Shown here piece after piece: positions 1 to 8,850 of a stretch of DNA of 64,000 bases (positions are counted from its first letter, which is position 1; each line of letters begins with the position of its first letter). This stretch comes from Burkholderia humptydooensis (GTDB lineage: Bacteria; Pseudomonadota; Gammaproteobacteria; Burkholderiales; Burkholderiaceae). Where the stretch lies: NCBI RefSeq assembly GCF_001513745.1, contig NZ_CP013381.1:1-64000 (forward strand), written 5' to 3'. The notes under the pieces are model-generated. The model was not told the DNA's origin and searched no databases. It saw only the letters and a program-made list of their open reading frames with translations. A program made the translations under genes and the position numbers.

Positions 1-1593
1 GTGACGAGCCAATATTTCCTCAAGAAGAACGTCAAGATCGAGCCGCTGGTCAACCGCTGGCACGCCAATCCATGGCTCGTGTATCCGCCGACGGCGGCTT
101 ATCTGATGCGGCATCACCTCGAGATCATGACGTCGTTCGTCAAGCACGCGGCGCTGCACGAGAAGGCGGCCGCAAGCCGGAAGATTCGCGGCGGCCCGTT
201 CGTGCAGGGGCTCAACGCGCAGGACGTGCCGGCGATGGGGGCGCTGATCGAGACCACGCGGCGCGACGGCGCGCATCTGTTCGGGCTCGCCGACGATCTC
301 GACGCGCTCGGCGCGACGCTCGGCGCCGCCGACGGCCACAGCCTCGTTCCGTTCTACGAGCAGGTGCCGCCGCGCTTGCGCGGGATGGTGGAGCTCGCGT
401 ATCAGGCGGGCAACCGCGCGTACGCGCGGCTGATGGAGGGGCTGTACTACGACGCATACGATACGAGCGCGCTGCAGTCGTTCGCGCTCGCGCCGCTGTG
501 GGACGACAGCCGGCCGTTCTGCCTCAGCACGCCGCGGCTCGACACGAGCGACGACGTGTTGCTCGACATCCCGTTCGCGGACCCGCTCGCGGTCGCGCTG
601 ACGGCGTCGCGCCGCAACGGGCTCACGCCCGCGCAATTCGAGGCGCTGCTCGATCGCCGCTCGAAGGGCACGCGCGCCGACGCGGTGGCCGCGCTGTTCT
701 CGGACACCGCGCCGCCGCGCGGCGCGGCCGATGCGCACGAGCCGCGCGTGCGCTACTTCGGTCACGCCTGCGTGCTCGTGCAGACCGGCTCGGAGAACCT
801 GCTGTTCGATCCGCTGATCAGCTACCCGTTTCCCGGACAATCGCCGCGCTTCACGTTCGACGATTTGCCCGACGTGATCGACTACGTCGTGATCACCCAT
901 TCGCATCACGATCACTTCGTGCTCGAGACGCTGCTGCAGATTCGCGATCGCGTGAAGACGATCGTGGTGCCGCAGAACACGCACGGACAACTGATGGACC
1001 CGTCGCTCAAGCATACCGCGCACGCGCTCGGGTTCGAGAACGTCATCATGATGAGCGAGTTCGACACGCTCGAGCTCGGCGGCGGCAAGCTGCATGCGGT
1101 GCCGTTCCTCGGCGAGCACGGCGACCTCGACATCCGCAGCAAGCTCGGCTTTCTCGTCGAGGCGGGCGATCGGCGCGTGCTGATGGTCGCGGACAGCAAC
1201 AACCTCGACGACAGGCTCTACGAGCACGTTCGCCGCCGCTACGGCAAGGTCGACCTGCTGTTCATCGGCATGGAGTGCGAGGGCGCGCCGGTGTCGTGGC
1301 TGTACGGGCCGATGCTCGACACGAAGCTCGCGCGTTCGATGGACGACAGCCGGCGGCTCAACGGCTCCGGCTCCAGCGCGGGCTTCCGGCTGGCCGAGAT
1401 CGTCGGCGCGGATCGCGTGTTCATCTATGCGATGGCGCAGGAGCCGTGGCTCACGTTCATCAGCAGCCTCGAATACGACGAGAGCTCGTTCGCGATGCGC
1501 GAGGCGAGAAAGATGATCGCCGCGTGCGAGCAGGCGGGCATCGACGCGTGCCTGCTCAACGGCTGCGTCGACATTGCGCTGGGCGCGCGGTGA
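1..1593 (+). CDS. CmlA-like MBL-fold diiron beta-hydroxylase
   Basis: A 530-residue protein with an N-terminal domain of about 245 residues and a C-terminal metallo-beta-lactamase fold. The motif THSHHDH places H300, H302, D304 and H305; E372 (in FLGEHGD) and D398 (in VADSN) complete most of a two-metal site. The length and the Glu ligand match CmlA, the chloramphenicol-pathway enzyme that beta-hydroxylates an amino acid tethered to an NRPS carrier protein, better than hydrolytic MBLs. It heads a co-directional run with a GNAT, a type II thioesterase and an exporter, which fits a peptide natural-product pathway. Oddly, no histidine is visible in the C-terminal 120 residues where the last metal ligand of MBL enzymes usually lies. 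GTG is the first base of the window; the length suggests it is the true start. Substrate unknown. Confidence 0.72.
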   Translation: MTSQYFLKKNVKIEPLVNRWHANPWLVYPPTAAYLMRHHLEIMTSFVKHAALHEKAAASRKIRGGPFVQGLNAQDVPAMGALIETTRRDGAHLFGLADDLDALGATLGAADGHSLVPFYEQVPPRLRGMVELAYQAGNRAYARLMEGLYYDAYDTSALQSFALAPLWDDSRPFCLSTPRLDTSDDVLLDIPFADPLAVALTASRRNGLTPAQFEALLDRRSKGTRADAVAALFSDTAPPRGAADAHEPRVRYFGHACVLVQTGSENLLFDPLISYPFPGQSPRFTFDDLPDVIDYVVITHSHHDHFVLETLLQIRDRVKTIVVPQNTHGQLMDPSLKHTAHALGFENVIMMSEFDTLELGGGKLHAVPFLGEHGDLDIRSKLGFLVEAGDRRVLMVADSNNLDDRLYEHVRRRYGKVDLLFIGMECEGAPVSWLYGPMLDTKLARSMDDSRRLNGSGSSAGFRLAEIVGADRVFIYAMAQEPWLTFISSLEYDESSFAMREARKMIAACEQAGIDACLLNGCVDIALGAR

Positions 1594-1597
1594 CCGG

Positions 1598-2443
1598 ATG
1601 GATCGCGCTCATCGCAGCCCGGCGGGGCCGGTCGACACGCTGCTCGACGGGATGATCGCCAAGAATGCGTATTATCCGCGCCGCATCGGCGGCGCGATGC
1701 GCGTGTACACGCTCGGCGATCACGCGGTCGTCAACAGCGGGCTCGCGACCGATACGTTCAACCTCGTCATCAGCCGCGCGGCCGACGGCGCGCAGGCGAA
1801 TGCGATCGCGCCGATCGCGCGCGATTTCGACGAAGCCGGCTTGCCCGCCGCGTGGTGGACCTGCGGCGAATGGCCGGACGCGGCGTTCGCGCGTGCGCTC
1901 GGCGAAGCGGGCTTCGTCGCCGACGAAACGAGCGTCGGGATGCTGGCGGAGCTGGACGCGCTGCCGTGCGTCGCCGCGCCGCGCGGCTTGCGGGTGCGGC
2001 AGATCAGCGGGGCGGACGACGTCGCGCGCTTCGGTGCGCTGATCTGCGCGCTGTTCGATCCGCCCGATCCGTTCGTCGATGCGTTCTATCTGCACGTCGC
2101 CGCGCTGGAGATCGACACCGCCGAGCCGCTGAAGCTGTTCCTCGGCGAGATCGACGGTTGCGCGGTCAGCACGGCCGCGCTCTATCTCGACGCGGGCACC
2201 GCGCACGTGTTCGACGTCAGCACGGCGGCGCACGCGCGACGGCGCGGCTATGCGTGCGCCGTCACCCATTTCGTGCTCGCGCATGCGAGAGACCGGCTCG
2301 GCGCGGCCCGCGCGGCGCTGCAGGCGTCGCCGGACGGTCTGAACGTCTATCGGCGTCTCGGCTTTCAGCCGGTGTGCGAGTTTCGCGTGTATTCGAACCG
2401 CGCCGCGGTTCTGGAGAGAAGTCATGACCAGCATCCCCGTTAG
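1598..2443 (+). CDS. GNAT-family N-acetyltransferase
   Basis: 281 residues from an ATG four bases after the preceding stop; an upstream in-frame TTG is also open but lies inside that gene. The C-terminal half carries a GNAT acetyl-CoA pattern: a beta strand HVFDVSTAA, then ARRRGYACAVTHF, then an amphipathic helix and the closing NVYRRLGF that is typical of the last strands of the fold. The N-terminal half looks like a second, degenerate GNAT domain. It ends 20 bases inside the thioesterase gene, so it belongs to the same transcript as the NRPS-type genes. It probably acylates an intermediate or confers self-protection; the substrate cannot be read from sequence. Confidence 0.7.
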   Translation: MDRAHRSPAGPVDTLLDGMIAKNAYYPRRIGGAMRVYTLGDHAVVNSGLATDTFNLVISRAADGAQANAIAPIARDFDEAGLPAAWWTCGEWPDAAFARALGEAGFVADETSVGMLAELDALPCVAAPRGLRVRQISGADDVARFGALICALFDPPDPFVDAFYLHVAALEIDTAEPLKLFLGEIDGCAVSTAALYLDAGTAHVFDVSTAAHARRRGYACAVTHFVLAHARDRLGAARAALQASPDGLNVYRRLGFQPVCEFRVYSNRAAVLERSHDQHPR

Positions 2444-3299
2444 ACTCGATCGGTTTGCGCCGGCCGCCGCCCCGGCCGACCGGGCCGATCCGGCCGCCGC
2501 CACGGACGGCGTCCCGGCGGCGGCGTTTCCCGCCACGGCCGCGAAGGCCGCGATCCGCACGCTGGTTGCGCCGTCGCCCGGCGGCGCGCACGTGCTGTGC
2601 ATCCCGTGGGCGGGCGCGAGCATCGAGCGCTTCTTCGTGTGGAAGCGGTATCTGCCGGCGGGCGTCGGCTTGTCGGGCGTCCAGTTGCCGGGGCGCGGCG
2701 CGCGCGCGCACGAGCCGTCGCCGACGGATCTCGTCGCGCTGCTCGACGAGATCGCGGCCGAGTACCTGGCGCTGCCCGACCCGCCGCGCATCCTGTTCGG
2801 GCACAGCTTCGGCGCGCTGATCGCGTTCGAGATCGCGACGCGCGTGAGCCGGGCGGCCGGCCAGGCGGGCGGCGATCCGTTCGTGCGGCTCGTCGTGTCG
2901 GGGCTGTCCGCGCCGAGCGTGATCGCCGAGGAAGAGCGCATCGCCCATCTCGACGACGACGCGTTCAGCGCGCAAGTGCACGCGCTCAACGGCATGCCGC
3001 CCGAGATCGCGCGGAGCCCCGAATCGCTGCGCTATTTCATGACTGTCCTGCGCTGCGATTTCCGGCTGTACGAATCCTATTCGTTCGACGCGGATCGCCC
3101 GCCGCTGCGCTGCCCGATCGCCGTGTGCTCCGGCCGCGACGATCCGAGCGTGTCGGAGCACGGGCTGAACGCGTGGGCGGCGCTCACGACGGGCGAGTGC
3201 CGGCGTCACGATTTCGACGGCGATCATTTCTTCATCGCGGACCACGCGGCCGCGATGCTGGGCCTCGCGCTGGACGCCGAAAGCACGCTCGCCGGCTGA
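2424..3299 (+). CDS. Type II thioesterase (alpha/beta hydrolase)
   Basis: 291 residues with about 45 low-complexity Ala/Pro-rich residues before the fold begins. The nucleophile elbow GHSFGA places catalytic S128; a CSGRDDP segment supplies the acid and DGDHFF the base at H268. This is the arrangement of free-standing type II thioesterases that release mis-primed acyl or aminoacyl groups from NRPS and PKS carrier proteins. The early strand WAGAS and the segment QLPGRGAR are also typical of the family. The ATG overlaps the GNAT gene by 20 bases and has AGAG just upstream, so translation is probably coupled. The large assembly-line enzymes would lie left of the window. Confidence 0.82.
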   Translation: MTSIPVRLDRFAPAAAPADRADPAAATDGVPAAAFPATAAKAAIRTLVAPSPGGAHVLCIPWAGASIERFFVWKRYLPAGVGLSGVQLPGRGARAHEPSPTDLVALLDEIAAEYLALPDPPRILFGHSFGALIAFEIATRVSRAAGQAGGDPFVRLVVSGLSAPSVIAEEERIAHLDDDAFSAQVHALNGMPPEIARSPESLRYFMTVLRCDFRLYESYSFDADRPPLRCPIAVCSGRDDPSVSEHGLNAWAALTTGECRRHDFDGDHFFIADHAAAMLGLALDAESTLAG

Positions 3300-3354
3300 G
3301 CGGCGCCGCCTTCCATTCCTTTTTTCGAATCGTCATTTCCTGTCGACCACGTTC

Positions 3355-4593
3355 ATGAGCGAGACCTCGAAGCGCCATCCTTCCCTCGTGTTGATCCTGA
3401 TTCCGGTCGTGATGCTCGGCCAGCTCTCGATGGACATGTATCTGCCCGCGCTCGACAGCCTGCGGGCCAGCATGCGCGCGACGGGCAGCGAGCTGCAGCT
3501 CACGCTCAGCGCGTTCGTCGTCTCGCTCGGCGTATCGCAGTTCCTCGTCGGCGAGTTCGCGCGCCGCGCGGGGCGAGGGCGCGCGATCCGGATCGCGCTC
3601 GTCGGCTTCGTCGGCGCGACGGCCGGCTGCGCGATCACGTCGTCGATCGCGTTCTTTATCGTCTGCCGCGCGGTTCAGGGCATCTCGGCGGCGGTGTGCG
3701 TCGCGCTGTCGTACGCGGTGATCGCCGATAACGCGAAGGACAGCCACGAAAGCATGCGCGGGATGATGATGCTCACGGTTGCCTCGACGGTCGCGCCGCT
3801 GATCGCGCCGGTCGCGGGCTCGCAGGTGCTGCAGCTCGCCGGCTCGTGGCGGGCCGTCTTCATGCTGCTGCTATGCGTCGCGAGCGCGGCGACGCTCGCG
3901 TTCTTCACGCAACCGGCCGCGCGCTTCGATGCGCGCGCGTCGGACGCCTCGAAGCCGGCACGCCAGATCTATCTCGGGATCGCGCGGTCTTCCCGGTTCT
4001 GGCGCTACGCGCTGCTTTGCTCGATCGGCACGACGATCAATTTCTGCTTCTTCTCGTTCCTGCCCGGCATCCTGCTGGTTCAGAACGGGCTCACGCAGAA
4101 CGCGTTTTCCGCCGCGTTCTTCCTGTGCGGGCTGACCGAGATCGCGGGCTCGCTGCTCGCGCCGAGAATCAGCAAGCGCATCGGGCACCCCGCATTGACG
4201 GGGCTCGCGTGCGCGTGCTGCGCGCTCGGCGGTTTCGGCGTCGCGTATCTGTCGACGATGCAGGGGGCGGTCGTGCCGATCGTCGTCGCGTTCTCGATCG
4301 TCGAGCTGGGAACCGGCATGCTGATCGCGCCGTGCTTCTCGGCGGCGCTGTATCTGTTCCGCTCGGCGTCCAACGAAGCGTCCGCGATCTGCGGGTTCCA
4401 ACAATTCATGATCGCCGCCGGCGTCGCCACGTTCGCCGCCGCGATGCAATGGCAATCGTCGTATGCGCTCGGCATCCTGATCGGCGTGGCCGCGCTGCTC
4501 GGCGCGGCGCTCGGCTGCACGCTGGCGGGCGGCGCTGCGGCCGACGAGCGAGCGGACGAGCGCGTGGCGCGGGTGGCGGCGAATCCGGATTAG
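3355..4593 (+). CDS. MFS exporter, Bcr/CflA-type drug:H+ antiporter
   Basis: 412 residues, mostly hydrophobic, with about twelve predicted membrane helices. The N-terminal segment with DMYLPALDSL after helix 1 is characteristic of the Bcr/CflA subfamily of 12-helix multidrug antiporters, as is the loop 2-3 motif EFARRAGRGRAIR. The gene is 55 bases downstream of the thioesterase in the same direction and so is probably the product exporter or self-resistance pump of the pathway. The C-terminus is a short Asp/Glu/Arg/Ala-rich tail. No obvious terminator follows in the 238-base convergent gap to the dioxygenase gene. Confidence 0.82.
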   Translation: MSETSKRHPSLVLILIPVVMLGQLSMDMYLPALDSLRASMRATGSELQLTLSAFVVSLGVSQFLVGEFARRAGRGRAIRIALVGFVGATAGCAITSSIAFFIVCRAVQGISAAVCVALSYAVIADNAKDSHESMRGMMMLTVASTVAPLIAPVAGSQVLQLAGSWRAVFMLLLCVASAATLAFFTQPAARFDARASDASKPARQIYLGIARSSRFWRYALLCSIGTTINFCFFSFLPGILLVQNGLTQNAFSAAFFLCGLTEIAGSLLAPRISKRIGHPALTGLACACCALGGFGVAYLSTMQGAVVPIVVAFSIVELGTGMLIAPCFSAALYLFRSASNEASAICGFQQFMIAAGVATFAAAMQWQSSYALGILIGVAALLGAALGCTLAGGAAADERADERVARVAANPD

Positions 4594-4831
4594 CGGCGAG
4601 GCGCCCGCGCGGGGCGCGCGACGGCCGTTGGCCGAGCGACGCGCGGGGAAGGACGAAGGCGGCGCGCGACGCACGCCGTGCAAGCGAGGCGAACGGCGGC
4701 GCGATGAAAGAAGCGCGGGAAGGGCGGCGGGCGAAGACGGCGGCGTGGGCCGCCGCCGGCAAGCGGCGAAGCGTCGGCTTCAGGGAATTCGCCTAGGCGG
4801 CCGCGTTTGGCGCTTGGGATTGGACCGGTAC

Positions 4832-5677
4832 TTACTGATAGAACGGCTTCGGCCCGGACACCATCACGCGCCGCATGATGCGATTGCCGACGGGCGGGTT
4901 CGGCGAATTGGTGTGGATCAGCGACGCGTTGTCCCAGATCACGAGGTCTTCGTTCGCGTAGCGATGACGGTAGATGAAATCCTCGTTGCGGCAGTGCGCG
5001 AAGATGCGATCGAGAATCTCGTCGCTTTCCTCGGGCGAATAGCCCTCGATCCGGTCGGTGTGCGCCCAGTTGACGAAGATCGAGCGTTGGCGCGTGTGCG
5101 GATGGGTGCGCACCGCCGGATGCGAGACGGTCGGCTTGAAATCGTCTTCCGCGATATTGAGATCGAAGCCGATCTTCCTGCATCGCTTCACGAGGCTGCT
5201 GTCGAGACTGAAGACCGCACGCTTGCCGTCGATCGCCGCTTTCAGTTCGTCGGGCAGCGTCTCGTATGCGCGGAACATGTTCGCGAACCAGGTATCGCCG
5301 TGCGCGTCGGGCACGGATTCGGCATAGAAGAACGTCATTTTCGCCGGGTGCTCGAGATAGCACAGATCCGAATGCCACAGCTCGAACGGCGGCGTCGGAT
5401 AGCCGACCGGCTTGCCGTCTGACGTCACGTTCGACACGATCGTCATTTCCGGGAACGAGGACGTATTGGTCGTCATCGGGTGCGGCTCGAGCTCGCCGAA
5501 CGCACCGCACGCGGCGATCTGCTGTTCGCACGACAGGCGCTGGCCGGGAAAGACGAGCAATTGATGTTCGGACAACAAACCGATGACGTCGTCGCGCGCT
5601 TGCGACGACAGCGGCTTCGAAAAATCGATGCCTCGAATCTCTGCGCCGAGCGCAGGGGACAATTTGCGTGAAATCAT
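4832..5677 (-). CDS. TauD/TfdA-family 2-oxoglutarate dioxygenase
   Basis: 281 residues from an ATG with CAGGAA about eight bases upstream; a longer in-frame start exists but would lie in the AT-rich promoter region. The Fe(II) triad is visible: WHSDLCY gives H102 and D104, and LIHTN gives H255, followed by the 2-oxoglutarate-binding arginine region NRIMRR. The length is standard for taurine dioxygenase-like enzymes. In NRPS clusters such proteins (SyrP-like) hydroxylate carrier-bound or free amino acids, and the convergent position next to the exporter suggests that role. The promoter side ends at the truncated IS21 element about 200 bases upstream. Confidence 0.82.
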   Translation of the reverse strand: MISRKLSPALGAEIRGIDFSKPLSSQARDDVIGLLSEHQLLVFPGQRLSCEQQIAACGAFGELEPHPMTTNTSSFPEMTIVSNVTSDGKPVGYPTPPFELWHSDLCYLEHPAKMTFFYAESVPDAHGDTWFANMFRAYETLPDELKAAIDGKRAVFSLDSSLVKRCRKIGFDLNIAEDDFKPTVSHPAVRTHPHTRQRSIFVNWAHTDRIEGYSPEESDEILDRIFAHCRNEDFIYRHRYANEDLVIWDNASLIHTNSPNPPVGNRIMRRVMVSGPKPFYQ

Positions 5678-5880
5678 GCGAATTCCTGTGGTGACGATGT
5701 TTGAACGCGATGCGCTTCGATCGGAATCCGAATACGGCGTTATTTTCGATATTCGATCGAAAATCGGATTCCTGATTGAATTAAAGGCATTAAAAAAATA
5801 TCGTCCGGAATACACGCTGTCTAGCTATCAATTATCACAGGTCTTTATCGGAAATCGGCGCGGCATCGAAAATGGACGTG
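5678..5880 (-). promoter_or_regulatory. AT-rich upstream region of the dioxygenase gene
   Basis: This roughly 200-base stretch is clearly richer in A/T than its surroundings, including a run of six or more A/T bases near 5780-5815. It is where the leftward dioxygenase promoter should lie. No single -35/-10 pair stands out enough to name. Its left-to-right end is the point where istB homology begins, so any upstream regulatory gene has been lost or displaced. Confidence 0.4.
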
Positions 5881-6335
5881 ATGCAAGCGGCGGCGTAGCG
5901 CCGAGTCGCTGTCCAGCGCTGCAAGCTCGCCCAGCATCTCGCTGGCCGACTTGAACAGCACCGTGTGGCCCTGGATCAGCGCATGGTGCGCGACGTTCTG
6001 TGCCAGCGTCGATTTGCCCACGCCGTTCGGGCCGATGAACACGACGTTGGTCGCGTCGTCGAGGAACGAGAGCGACATCAGGTCCTCGACCGCCGCGCGG
6101 TCGATCCGCTTCGGCCAATCCCAGTCGAAGTCGGTCAGCGTCTTGAACTTGCTCAGCTTCGCGGCGCGGATGCGCCGTTGCAGGGATCGATGGGCCCGCT
6201 CGTCTTCCTCTCACTGCAGCAACGGCGCGAGCCAGGTGGAGCCGTCGACTTCGGACCAATGCTCGACGAGGCCGTTCAGGCGTAACGCCCTGGCACGCGA
6301 ACGCAGCATCTCATTGTAGTTCGGGGTCGACGTCA
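5880..6335 (-). pseudogene. istB: istB helper ATPase, truncated with nonsense codon
   Basis: IS21 helper ATPase fragment starting at an ATG (MTSTPNYNEMLRSRAR). After APLLQ the next codon is TGA where the family has Trp (LLQ-W-EEDER), so a TGG to TGA change is likely. The frame then continues through the Walker A region FIGPNGVGKSTLAQ and LDSDSALRRRLH, and there the similarity ends. The Walker B half is absent. It therefore has two independent disabling lesions. Confidence 0.75.
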
Positions 6336-6423
6336 TCCTTTTTCTCCGCGGTCAGTTGATCGTAGGTATCGAGCCGGTGCGGCTGGACGGGCGCATCCTT
6401 GCGCCGTACATGCTCCGGCAGAT

Positions 6424-7803
6424 TCATGGCAACGGGTGGCGGCGCTCCAGCGCGGCCCGCACGGTATTGGTATGTGCCGATACTGCGCGCAACGCGTCTT
6501 CGACGGCGGCCTGTAATTCAGTCGCGCCGTAGCGGTCGAGCAGGCGCAGCAGCGAGGTCGTCAGCCCGCCGACGCTTGCGCCACGTTCGGCCGCGCGGAT
6601 CAGCAGGGGCTCGCAGGCCGGTACCGCCCGGGTCAGGCTATTGACGCCACGGTGCTGACGGGCTTCACGTTTGAACTGTTCGAGCGTTCTGAGGTGCTGC
6701 GGGTCTTCGATCTGCTCCGCGCGGTCGTAGCAACGTCGATGGCTGGCGATCATCTCGGCGCCGTCGAACACCCGCACCTGGTTGAGGCCGGCCCGGACCG
6801 TCAACATGCGACGCACGTGGGTATGCGGGATCGTGTAATCGTTCAGGTCGAAGCGCACGTACGGCGTCTTGCCAACCTTCACGGCCAGTTGCTCTTCGAC
6901 GGGGTACGGGTTGTCGGGCAGCGTCAACAGCAACGGCTGCTCGCGAGCGAACGCTTCGCGCACGGTCATCGTGCGATCCTCGGGGCATGGCCGGTCGGCC
7001 GCTTGGGTACGGCACCATTGCTCGGCTTGCGCGTTCAGATCATCGAGATCGGTGTACTTGCGCGCGGCGAAGAAGGCTTCTCGAACGTGGCGGATTGCGC
7101 GTTCCACGCGCCCCTTCTCATTGCCGCGAGCGACGGCGACAGGCCGCGGCTCGAAGCGGTAGTGGCCGGCGAACGCGAGCAGCGTCGGATGGAAACGGAT
7201 CGCGTCGCCGACGCGCTCGAGCACGGCCGATTTCAGGTTGTCGTACAGCAGGACTCTTGGCAGTCCGCACCACGTGTTAAATGCACCGATGTGGCCGCGC
7301 AGGAAGTTCTCCATGCGCGCATCGAGGAAGAATCGCAGGTAGATGTCGCGCGAGTACGAGAGCACCATCACGAACGCCATCAGTGGCCGGCGCGCTCGAC
7401 CGATCTCGATGTGGCCGAAGTGCCCCCAGTCGACCTAGGCCTGCTCGCCGGGCAGCGTGCGTAGACGCAGGAAGGTCTCGGCGGGCTTCCGGGGGCGGTG
7501 CAGCGAGATCAGATGCCGGAAGTGGTCTGGTGCCCCTTTGTAGCCGCGCTCGCGAACCATCACATAGAGGCGGCTGGCCGTCAGCGATGGGTATTTCGTC
7601 AGTGTCTGCCGGATGAACGGCAGGTACGGCTCGATCATCGACGGTTTCGGCTGCGGCCCGATCCGGGGCAGCCCGGCATGGGCGATCACGCGCTGCACCG
7701 TCTCACGATGCACGCGCAACTGCTTGGCAATGGTGCCGCACGGCCATTTCTCGGCGTGATACAGACGCAGGATCTGCGCCTCGAGTTCAACCGGAATCGT
7801 CAT
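6424..7803 (-). pseudogene. istA: istA transposase, nonsense and probable frameshift
   Basis: IS21 transposase split by one stop. The N-terminal part ([20 protein letters not shown], with an HTH region) runs to LPGEQA; then TAG replaces what is CAG in the family sequence GEQAQVDWGHFG, just before the first catalytic Asp of the DDE domain. The same frame continues without interruption to 6424. The usual C-terminal tail (LPEHVRRKDAPVQPH) is present immediately afterwards in another frame, so a one-base loss near 6430 is likely as well. The gene cannot give a full transposase without suppression. Confidence 0.78.
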
Positions 7804-8263
7804 CAGGGTCTCCGCAATCTGAGCGATGACCGAAGGAAATGCCTTCGGGGCGAACATGACGGGGACCGCGATGGCGCACGAAGCCGGTTCGCACCAGGGG
7901 CAGCAACAAGCCGCCACAGCCATGGCAGCGCAACGACTGCGGCGCCGCCGGGTGGGCGGCGACGTTGGCGAGTGCAACGGCGGCGTCACGGTCCGATTGC
8001 AGTACACCATCGGCGGGAACGTCAGGTGAACCCTGATGCGTCACTTTATTGCGCCGGGCCCGGTAGCGCTTGGCGCGAGCCGCGTGAGCAACGCGTCCAC
8101 GGCGCGTGCGCTGATAGCGTCGCCCGGCCTCGCGCACATGGTCACGGCGTACGTCGGCGGCGCAATTCCGGCAATATCGATTGCCTCGATCGCACCGGCG
8201 GCAGATGAAGACCTGCGCCCGGCAACGGGCGCACAGGTACAGGCGGCCCGTGGGCGGCTGCAT
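7787..8263 (-). CDS. Cys-rich zinc-finger accessory protein of IS21 element
   Basis: About 158 residues from an ATG at [11 protein letters not shown]. The N-terminus has closely spaced cysteine pairs (CARC, CRRC, CRNC) with a basic [19 protein letters not shown] segment behind them, and a second CHGCG pair downstream. Similar small proteins precede istA in some IS21-like elements of Burkholderia; their role is not established, and DNA binding is an inference from the basic zinc-ribbon look. The end overlaps the istA start by 17 bases. The C-terminal 40 residues look out of character and may reflect a frameshift. Confidence 0.5.
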   Translation of the reverse strand: MQPPTGRLYLCARCRAQVFICRRCDRGNRYCRNCAADVRRDHVREAGRRYQRTRRGRVAHAARAKRYRARRNKVTHQGSPDVPADGVLQSDRDAAVALANVAAHPAAPQSLRCHGCGGLLLPLVRTGFVRHRGPRHVRPEGISFGHRSDCGDPDDDSG

Positions 8264-8490
8264 TGGCGGTTCCTCGAGAACGCCAAAGACGAGGAGTCGA
8301 CCGAGGTCGACGGGCCGCGCGAGCAATGCGATACTGATCGCTCACACGGCTCTCCGGCCGGCCAACGGGCCGGCCATCTGGATCCCCTGTGGAGGTGCGG
8401 CAACCGTACTGGACTTGGCGGTTGAGGCCGGTGCCGCGCCTGTTGTTCTTCTTCGGCAAACGCCTTTCTACCATGCGCCCAGTTTAATGC

Positions 8491-8545
8491 GACGCGGGGC
8501 GCGCCTCCAGTCGCCCTACGGGCTCCCTACGTCGCGCCCCGCATC
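8491..8545. repeat. Inverted repeat next to the IS21 end
   Basis: The arms GACGCGGGGCGCG (8491-8503) and CGCGCCCCGCATC (8533-8545) are complementary with one mismatch and enclose 29 bases. It lies where the IS21 remnant ends and could be a terminator-like stem or part of the old insertion site. No T-run follows either side. Confidence 0.5.
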
Positions 8546-8802
8546 AATATCCCGCTTCCCACAGGCTCGTCGCTTCCGCAACGTCGATTTTGGAACTTGT
8601 GTCATGCCACCGTTACGTGACGTCGCCGGAAAAGCATGGATTTTGACCGCCATCGACATCTTCATGCGGAAGCTCTGATTTGGATAGACAAAGCGATAGA
8701 CATGGGCGCAGAAATTTGTTATAGGTTGCCCTGAGTCGGGAGTGCTGACCTGTCTATGCAGCACGTTGGGCGACTGTCCCACCTGGCTTACCCATTCTTC
8801 GC

Positions 8803-8828
8803 GGGCCGCACCAAGTGCGGCCCGTTTT
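8803..8828 (+). terminator. Rho-independent terminator or attenuator before the DUF3800 gene
   Basis: Stem GGGCCGCA / TGCGGCCC with a five-base loop, followed by GTTTTCGTTT. It ends only about 22 bases before the DUF3800 start codon, with the ribosome-binding site in between. It could terminate upstream transcription or act as a leader attenuator. No upstream gene in the 8550-8800 stretch is convincing. Confidence 0.65.
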
Positions 8829-8850
8829 CGTTTCTGCCGCGAGGAAGCGT

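Larger units (their letters stand above)
5880..8480 (-). mobile_element. Decayed IS21-family element, truncated
   Basis: The leftward gene order is a zinc-finger accessory ORF, istA and istB, as in IS21-type elements of Burkholderia. The istB end is missing: coding similarity to the helper ATPase stops near 5880, in the middle of the gene, and unrelated AT-rich DNA follows. Both transposition genes carry in-frame stops. The far end lies close to 8480, before an inverted repeat at 8491-8545, but I could not identify terminal inverted repeats or target duplication. The element sits between the natural-product genes and the conjugative element. Confidence 0.75.

Noticed and set aside
1556..3245. 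Long minus-strand frames opposite the GNAT and thioesterase genes
   Set aside because: Arg/Ala-rich shadows of well-supported plus-strand genes; no family features.
8550..8800. Short ORFs next to the IS21 end
   Set aside because: Under 90 codons, no ribosome-binding site and no motif; probably non-coding junction DNA.
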